NCBI GenBank assembly: GCA_002440885.1
Contig: DJVY01000146.1
Span: forward strand, 1-12,692
Origin: Bacteroidales bacterium UBA6244
Lineage (GTDB): Bacteria > Bacteroidota > Bacteroidia > Bacteroidales > F082
Direction of reading: 5' to 3'
DNA: 12,692 nt
A program made the translations under genes and the position numbers. Each line of letters begins with the position of its first letter. Positions within the stretch are counted from its first letter, which is position 1. The notes beneath the pieces are model-generated. The model was given only the letters and a program-made list of their open reading frames with translations. It did not search any database and was not told where the DNA came from. Positions 7,786 to 12,692 of the stretch are shown piece by piece.

Positions 7786-8452
7786 GTTTGAATAATATTT
7801 TTATGGTGGTCATGATAAATATTTCAATATCGCCAAAAAAGCTCCAGTTGTGTATGTATTCAATATCCGAGCTCAGCCTGTTTTTGTAATCCTCGTCATC
7901 AGCAATCATACCATGATAACCTCTAACCTGTGCCAGCCCTGTCATTCCTGGCTTTACGGCGTGCCTCATATGATAATTGGGGCTCATTTGTGCATATTCC
8001 ACATTATGGCGCAACATATGCGGCCGAGGCCCTACTATGCTCATATCACCCAAAAACACATTAAAAACCTGAGGCAATTCATCAATGTGATTTTCCCGCA
8101 AAAACCTGCCAACTTTTGTAATTCGCGTGTCGTCAACCTGCACCTGCAACCTGTGGGCCTCATCGTTTTTTACCATAGTGCGAAACTTAACGCAATGAAA
8201 TGTCTTGCGCCCCCTCCCTGTTCTTTTTTGTATGAAGAATGGAGCACCCTTCGAATCAATCAATATGACAATAGCTACAATGGGAAATAACCAGGGCGCA
8301 ATAAGCAACAAAAACAAAACAGACCACACGACATCTAAAAAACGCTTTAGAAATCGGTTAAAAGGATGATCGAGTTTGTTGTTGAGACTTATCTCTTGAT
8401 GAATCTCAAAAACAGGTGTGTTTAATGGTTGAAGTCTATATCCGAAAATCAT
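7778..8452 (-). CDS. Polyprenyl-phosphate sugar-1-phosphate transferase (short PGT, bacterial sugar transferase family)
   Basis: This 224-residue monotopic phosphoglycosyltransferase would start polysaccharide assembly by moving a sugar-1-phosphate from a nucleotide sugar to undecaprenyl phosphate at the inner face of the membrane. Visible motifs: KRFLDVV before the membrane-dipping hydrophobic helix (about 41-65), IQKRTGRG (74-81), VKFRTM (88-93), the catalytic Asp-Glu pair in HIDELPQVFNV (Asp124/Glu125), SIVGPRPHM (138-146) and VKPGMTGLAQVRG (166-178). Residues 5-42 (for example TPVFEIHQEISL and NRFLKRFLD) resemble the linker that in long WcaJ-type enzymes joins an N-terminal multi-span region to the catalytic domain, yet that region is absent here. 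The ATG overlaps the ligase gene by 17 bp and directly follows an A8 tract. The sugar moved cannot be told from sequence. Confidence 0.94.
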   Translation of the reverse strand: MIFGYRLQPLNTPVFEIHQEISLNNKLDHPFNRFLKRFLDVVWSVLFLLLIAPWLFPIVAIVILIDSKGAPFFIQKRTGRGRKTFHCVKFRTMVKNDEAHRLQVQVDDTRITKVGRFLRENHIDELPQVFNVFLGDMSIVGPRPHMLRHNVEYAQMSPNYHMRHAVKPGMTGLAQVRGYHGMIADDEDYKNRLSSDIEYIHNWSFFGDIEIFIMTTIKILFKLD

Positions 8453-9689
8453 CAGTTTTTTTTAATTTAGTCGGGAAATATGCCGAATATAGCAGGCAAA
8501 AATACACTATTCCAATTTGCCGCTCCAAAACAGACTCTGTTAAAAAGAACAATAGGATTATTCCAATCTCCCATGAATTTGCATACTTATTAATTCTGGC
8601 TGTTTTTATCAGTACACCAATGATGAGGAGCAGCGACAAAAAGCCAACTATACCGCTCCTTACAAGTGTTTCCATATATTGATTGTGAAAATTGTAATTC
8701 AAATACCCGGTGTCTTCTGTTCCCGCGTAGCCGGTATACATTCCTTTCTCTATATACTTGGCGTTGAGCAACTCCTGAGCCTGATCCATCCCTAGGCCAA
8801 ACAACCAGGCCGTATTTTCCTGAAGTAATTCTATCCCTAACCTTAATTGAATTAATCTCAGGTTCAGGCCATTCAACGGGCTATCGTAGGCATAAGTCTC
8901 ATGGTTTACTATTTCTAAATTTGCATCTGCAATCTTCGATAACCTTTGAGTTAACGGGATTATCAGTATCAAGAGCAAAACCAACATAACAGGAAGTGCA
9001 AAGCGATACGACCTTAAAAATCGGAATATAAAATGACGATGCTTTATTAAAATAAAGGGTATGCCAAAAGTCAGAAGGAGCTTTGAGGCCATTAAAAACA
9101 GAACTACCGTAAGAAATAAAACAGCGCTTAGGCCTGCATATTTATACTTAAACAACCAGGGCATTTCATCCATTCTCAGCAAGACAACAAGGATAAAAAA
9201 ACTAAAATATACAGCACCTGAATCAAATGGCTCTGCAAGGCTATGATAGGTAAAAACACCGAGGCTGAGACTACCAGAAAAACGCCAGGCCGATTCTGAA
9301 ACCATCAGGATACCAGCGAGGAGTACGGAGAAAAACAAAGCTGATGAAGCGGTAGATGAAAACTCCTTTTTGGTTGTTTGAGAAATCATGAAAAGCATCG
9401 GAAAAGCCAATAGCGGCAACTGCTGCTCAATTTCTTTTAAGGTGAATAGATTAAAAAGCCGTTCTCCTGTAGGGATAAGCTGTACAAGGAAGTAGAGCAC
9501 AAGTGGCGCTGCATAAATCAGATACTCTTTATTGACTGAGGGAGGTTTGTGAATGGCTTGGATTGCAAAAATAACGAACGCTAAAACAATCGCAATGCTG
9601 TTAAGCTGAATACTTAACGGCAGAGAAAACCAAATGGCAAACCACAACCATTGCTTTCTATCTCGAATATTGAAGGGCTGCACGTTCAT
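8436..9689 (-). CDS. O-antigen ligase/polymerase family membrane protein (Wzy_C/WaaL type)
   Basis: A 417-residue integral membrane protein with roughly ten hydrophobic spans and one large outward loop (about 248-335) before the last spans. The loop ends in FGLGMDQAQ (297-305) and HNQYMETLVRSGIVG (335-349), the conserved loop motif of the O-antigen ligase/polymerase family (PF04932 type), in which the His is usually important. The tail has LTESVLERQIG (383-393), common in Bacteroidota members. It would join undecaprenyl-linked glycan units to a lipid or protein acceptor, or polymerise them. These two activities are not separable by sequence alone. The frame also opens at a GTG at 9698, but ATG 9689 is the better start. 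It overlaps the DUF1972 glycosyltransferase by 32 bp and the sugar transferase by 17 bp. Confidence 0.88.
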   Translation of the reverse strand: MNVQPFNIRDRKQWLWFAIWFSLPLSIQLNSIAIVLAFVIFAIQAIHKPPSVNKEYLIYAAPLVLYFLVQLIPTGERLFNLFTLKEIEQQLPLLAFPMLFMISQTTKKEFSSTASSALFFSVLLAGILMVSESAWRFSGSLSLGVFTYHSLAEPFDSGAVYFSFFILVVLLRMDEMPWLFKYKYAGLSAVLFLTVVLFLMASKLLLTFGIPFILIKHRHFIFRFLRSYRFALPVMLVLLLILIIPLTQRLSKIADANLEIVNHETYAYDSPLNGLNLRLIQLRLGIELLQENTAWLFGLGMDQAQELLNAKYIEKGMYTGYAGTEDTGYLNYNFHNQYMETLVRSGIVGFLSLLLIIGVLIKTARINKYANSWEIGIILLFFLTESVLERQIGIVYFCLLYSAYFPTKLKKTDDFRI

Positions 9690-10752
9690 AAAGATCACAA
9701 ATTTGTTCCCAGTTATAGTGTTCCATCAACAGGTTTATGTTATTTTCAACCTGTAGCGGTTCTATTACCATTCGTTGACAATTAAATACAGATGACAGTT
9801 GTGTTTTATTGGCGAAATATTCGCCATTACTTAATAAAACATGGCGGTTAAAATCATTATCGTGGGCTATAATCCGGCACCTAGAAGCCATCGCTTCAAG
9901 CAACGAAGGATTGGTTCCGCCAACCGAATGTCCGTGAATGTAATACCGCGAAAAATGCCTGACCCCATCCAATACATCTTTGTTGAAGTTGGCATCCTTG
10001 AATACAATACGCTCCTCTTTGTATTTGGAAATCAACTCATTTCTAAACCTGGTATGATTTCCAAAAAGGATCAATGGAACGGAATCAACGGAGTCAATTT
10101 TAGCCTGAATAATGGTTTCGATCATGTTCTCAGGTACCATCCGGGCTATTACCAAATCATATTCCTGTTTCCTGAGATTATACTGACTGAGGCTCTCCTC
10201 TGAAAAACTTTTTGGTATCTCTACACCATAAGCTATTTGCAAAACCGGTGTTTTGTACTTCTTTTTCAAATAATCTTCAATTCCCTTATTATCTGCTATT
10301 AAAGCATGGCTGTTAACTGCGGCCAGTTTTTCGGCATAGGATAAAAATATCCTCGCATATTTTGAATATTTTGTTCGTTTCCACTCCAACCCATCCATGT
10401 TGGTAATATGAGCAGCGCGAGGATCCCAGAGTTTAAACCATACAGAATCACTGGTATAGCCCATATGAAAAATTACATCGTGTTTTTGTTGACGGGCTGA
10501 TAAATTGCTCCGGAAGTCGTACAAAAATTGTCCGGCAGATCCCATGCGTTTTTCCGGATCTCTGTTATAAACAAGTTGCACACCTTTCCATTCATCTATC
10601 CTGCTTTTCTGAACCAATGAACAATAAACCACCACTTTATGCCCACGCTCAACCAAACGAGGCGCTAATTCCTGAACTGCTGCTTCATAGCCTCCATATT
10701 CGTTAGGAATACCTCTTGTGCCAATAATTCCTATGGAAAGTCTATTTTTCAT
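9658..10752 (-). CDS. DUF1972/GT4 glycosyltransferase (WchF-like)
   Basis: A 364-residue cytoplasmic glycosyltransferase of GT-B fold. The N-terminus IGIIGTRGIPNEYGGYE (7-23) is the DUF1972 signature found in rhamnosyltransferases such as pneumococcal WchF. The donor-binding half has ARMVPENMIE (203-212) and HGHSVGGTNPSLLEAMA (273-289). In this family the first Glu of the usual EX7E motif is replaced, as seen here, while the second is kept (Glu286). It should add one sugar, possibly rhamnose by analogy only, to the lipid-linked repeat unit. The frame extends to a TTG at 10776, but ATG 10752 places the conserved strand at the usual position and gives an 11 bp overlap with the upstream glycosyltransferase. 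It overlaps the ligase gene by 32 bp at its 3' end. Confidence 0.92.
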   Translation of the reverse strand: MKNRLSIGIIGTRGIPNEYGGYEAAVQELAPRLVERGHKVVVYCSLVQKSRIDEWKGVQLVYNRDPEKRMGSAGQFLYDFRSNLSARQQKHDVIFHMGYTSDSVWFKLWDPRAAHITNMDGLEWKRTKYSKYARIFLSYAEKLAAVNSHALIADNKGIEDYLKKKYKTPVLQIAYGVEIPKSFSEESLSQYNLRKQEYDLVIARMVPENMIETIIQAKIDSVDSVPLILFGNHTRFRNELISKYKEERIVFKDANFNKDVLDGVRHFSRYYIHGHSVGGTNPSLLEAMASRCRIIAHDNDFNRHVLLSNGEYFANKTQLSSVFNCQRMVIEPLQVENNINLLMEHYNWEQICDLYERAALQYSR

Positions 10753-11836
10753 GGTTAAGCACTTTTTTATAAGCAACTAAAGTTTCCTCTGCCGCTCTTT
10801 TCCAACTATAGTTTGCCAACACGTATTCTCTAAAAGAAAACTCATTGGCTTTATTGAGCTCAAATTCCAGAGCTTTGATAATGCTTTGGGTATCTGAAGC
10901 GTTACAAAATGAAGCTTTTGACTTAAAATATTCGCGGGTATCTCCACCCGATCCAACAACCAAGTTGCAGCCCATTGCACCGGCCTCGAGAGAGCTTAAT
11001 CCGGTGGTCTCGAACCAGCTTGGTAAGGCATGAACCTTTGATCTGGCATAGTATTTTAACAAATCTTCCTGAGGAATAAAATCAACAAACTCAACAGAAG
11101 AACCTGACATACTCCTGCAAAAATTATAATACTTAAGGTGATTTGGAGGAGGTTTCCCGATGATGGTTAGCTTCGTCCCAAGCATTTGTGAGGCTTCGAT
11201 GAGTCGGTGTTGGTTTTTTAATCCGTAAATCTGACCTACACACAACACCCTGTCTTCCTCTCTTTTAACATGGGGAATTTGGCCAAAAAGGCTGACGTTG
11301 ATTCCGTTGGGAACCACATGATAAGGCACATCTACATGATAATCTTGTGTAAGCCTGTGAAATTCAGAAACTGAGTTCGGCAAGAGAAGGTCTACCTTCG
11401 AAAGAATCTTACCAACAGCACGCTTGTGGCTCAGTAAATATTCCGGGCTCACCAGCTTGTCCTGCCTTTTGATAAAACGGAGGTTGTTTTTTAAATACTC
11501 AGCACCGTTTTTACCAAATAAGCGCAATATTCTTCTTTGTATCCCTACTCTTCCCTCCTGATCAAATTCAGAATAGTCCAAGTAAATGGTGCTCAGGACA
11601 ACAGGTTTTCCGGCTCTTTTTATGTGTTTTAAATGATCGGCCGGCCTTATGATATTGAATAAATGAAGCAGGTCGTATTTTGCGTAATCAATGTTTTCAT
11701 CGGCCTTTTTAATGTCCACCTGAACCCCTAATTTCCTGAGCTCTGAAGCTGTATTTACAGCTTGCAGATTGTCGCCACCAACCACCTCAAAAAGAGTAGA
11801 TCGAACAATAAATGCTATTTTTAATGGGGTACTCAC
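10742..11836 (-). CDS. Glycosyltransferase family 4 protein
   Basis: A 364-residue GT-B glycosyltransferase. The N-terminal half has IAFIVRS and EVVGGDNLQAVNTASELRKLG (17-37), resembling the Gly-rich acceptor-side loop. LLPNSVSEFHRL (151-162) and VVPNGIN (174-180) mark the domain junction. The donor half has VGQIYGLKNQHRLIEA (200-215, with Lys207-Asn208) and SWFETTGLSSLEA (273-285), a full EX7E motif with Glu276 and Glu284. It is expected to transfer a sugar from a nucleotide donor to the growing lipid-linked unit on the cytoplasmic side, with inversion or retention unknown (GT4 enzymes are usually retaining). The start is GTG, forming a GTGA overlap with the stop of the polymerase-like gene, a typical translational-coupling junction. 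The 3' end overlaps the DUF1972 gene by 11 bp. Confidence 0.92.
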   Translation of the reverse strand: MSTPLKIAFIVRSTLFEVVGGDNLQAVNTASELRKLGVQVDIKKADENIDYAKYDLLHLFNIIRPADHLKHIKRAGKPVVLSTIYLDYSEFDQEGRVGIQRRILRLFGKNGAEYLKNNLRFIKRQDKLVSPEYLLSHKRAVGKILSKVDLLLPNSVSEFHRLTQDYHVDVPYHVVPNGINVSLFGQIPHVKREEDRVLCVGQIYGLKNQHRLIEASQMLGTKLTIIGKPPPNHLKYYNFCRSMSGSSVEFVDFIPQEDLLKYYARSKVHALPSWFETTGLSSLEAGAMGCNLVVGSGGDTREYFKSKASFCNASDTQSIIKALEFELNKANEFSFREYVLANYSWKRAAEETLVAYKKVLNHEK

Positions 11837-12692
11837 GAGGTCTCCTGTTTTTGCGAATTTATGTTAAATTCATTAAACCTGAGGCCAAAAACAAAAGCCC
11901 AACCTACCACCTCAGCTGCATTGCTGATAAAACTTCCTGTAAACTGATAAATAAAAAGAAACAGAAATAAAATGAATGAATAGGTGTTCTGATAAAGCCT
12001 GAACCTGAAAAAGAAATAGATTTCTGCCAGTAGTTTTGCCAAAAAACCATAGAGGCCATAAACAGCCAACATTTCGGCCATTGAATTGGGAATTCGGACA
12101 ATCTCTGCAATGTTACCCTGATATTGGTAATGGTTTACAATCATATCGTGGGCCACAATTTTAATCTGACCCGGGCCAATCCCAAACACAGGACTGTATT
12201 GAACGATTAAGTCTTTGGCAAACATAAACGAATAAACCAATCGTCCCATGGCGCTGGTATCCTGTCCGTTGAGTATATTATTGATTCGGAAATAAATGGG
12301 GTTTTCAGGCCACACAAAAGCCAAGAATACCAGAATGGCAATAAAAGCGGTGGAGCTTAAAAACACAAAGCGCTTGTAAAATGCATTTGAAAGCTTCCAA
12401 TAAAACAGCATGGCAATAAACAGAGATAGCAATAAGCTGGCAATTACACCAAAAGAAAGCGACAACAGGAGGGATAAAAAGATGGAAAGCCCGATGATCA
12501 TGGCATGCTTTTCGAATCCATTTAAAATTCTAAGCATGAAAAACAGAAAAACGGGCATCATGATAAATGAATAATATGAGGCTTCGTAAGTAAATAACTT
12601 AAGTCTGGGTATTACCTGTAGTCCTTTGGTGATGATTTCATTATACCATAAAAGTTCTCTGATGTTTTCGAAAGGCAAAACAAGCAGTGCAA
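11833..12692 (-). CDS. Wzy-like polysaccharide polymerase, 5' end outside window
   Basis: About 285 C-terminal residues of a polytopic membrane protein. The frame is open to the right edge, and the TTG at 12678 is only an internal codon. Hydrophobic spans flank a large polar loop (around RINNILNGQDTSAMGRLVY to GNIAEIVRIPN) that contains FGIGPGQIKIV. After the loop comes PNSMAEMLAVYGLYGFLA, the pattern of the conserved segment N.(x)E.(x)YG..G in Wzy/O-antigen polymerase proteins. An early FTYEASYYSFIMMP also fits the family. The likely role is polymerisation of repeat units in the periplasm. It is the first visible gene of the polysaccharide operon and overlaps the GT4 gene by 4 bp. With the second ligase-family protein downstream, one of the two may be the polymerase and the other a ligase. 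Overall identity is by weak motifs and topology, so the subclass is uncertain. Confidence 0.8.
   Translation of the reverse strand, partial: ALLVLPFENIRELLWYNEIITKGLQVIPRLKLFTYEASYYSFIMMPVFLFFMLRILNGFEKHAMIIGLSIFLSLLLSLSFGVIASLLLSLFIAMLFYWKLSNAFYKRFVFLSSTAFIAILVFLAFVWPENPIYFRINNILNGQDTSAMGRLVYSFMFAKDLIVQYSPVFGIGPGQIKIVAHDMIVNHYQYQGNIAEIVRIPNSMAEMLAVYGLYGFLAKLLAEIYFFFRFRLYQNTYSFILFLFLFIYQFTGSFISNAAEVVGWAFVFGLRFNEFNINSQKQETS

Noticed and set aside
7850..8290. 146-codon open frame on the plus strand
   Set aside because: It is antisense to the sugar transferase, whose motifs are unmistakable, and its translation shows no domain-like pattern.
9841..10203. 120-codon open frame on the plus strand
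   Set aside because: It is antisense to the donor-binding half of the DUF1972 glycosyltransferase and has no recognisable features.
11833..12678. Polymerase-like gene starting at TTG 12678
   Set aside because: The frame continues without a stop to the right edge, so the TTG is an internal leucine codon and the gene is 5'-truncated by the window.

Overview
The window looks like a piece of a Bacteroidota chromosome, perhaps of the Bacteroidales/Marinilabiliales type. The evidence is a GH92 mannosidase lipoprotein, a very long two-component-propeller sensor kinase, a TAnnTTTG-like promoter box, AT-rich sequence without clear Shine-Dalgarno sites, and a Bacteroidota-style polysaccharide gene set. 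The lineage is inferred from gene content, not from a marker gene. Coding density is very high. The only real intergenic space is the 147 bp between the sensor kinase and the methyltransferase.

Left part (1-4990, minus strand): a sensor histidine kinase with a periplasmic propeller is followed 23 bp downstream by a GH92 alpha-mannosidase that runs off the left edge. This looks like a glycan-sensing and glycan-degrading pair. The kinase has the sensor half of a hybrid two-component system but lacks the receiver and AraC-type output domains.

Middle (5138-5947, plus strand): a single class I SAM-dependent methyltransferase. It is divergent from the kinase and convergent with the next operon, with only 3 bp between the two stop codons.

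Right part (5951-12692, minus strand): seven genes of an exopolysaccharide/O-antigen type locus. In transcription order they are a Wzy-like polymerase (5' end outside the window), a GT4 glycosyltransferase, a DUF1972/GT4 glycosyltransferase, an O-antigen ligase-family protein, a short polyprenyl-phosphate sugar-phosphate transferase, a nucleotidyltransferase-fold protein with an N-terminal helical domain, and an extended-SDR epimerase-like protein. All six junctions are overlaps of 4 to 32 bp. The expected pathway is loading of the first sugar phosphate on a lipid carrier (phosphoglycosyltransferase), extension by the two glycosyltransferases, then polymerisation or transfer by the two Wzy/WaaL-type membrane proteins. 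A flippase and export genes are not in view and would have to lie beyond the right edge or elsewhere. The last two genes, possibly with the convergent methyltransferase, are the least understood part. They are the best candidates for an undescribed sugar or substituent modification module.

No RNA genes, CRISPR arrays, insertion sequences or convincing terminators were seen.
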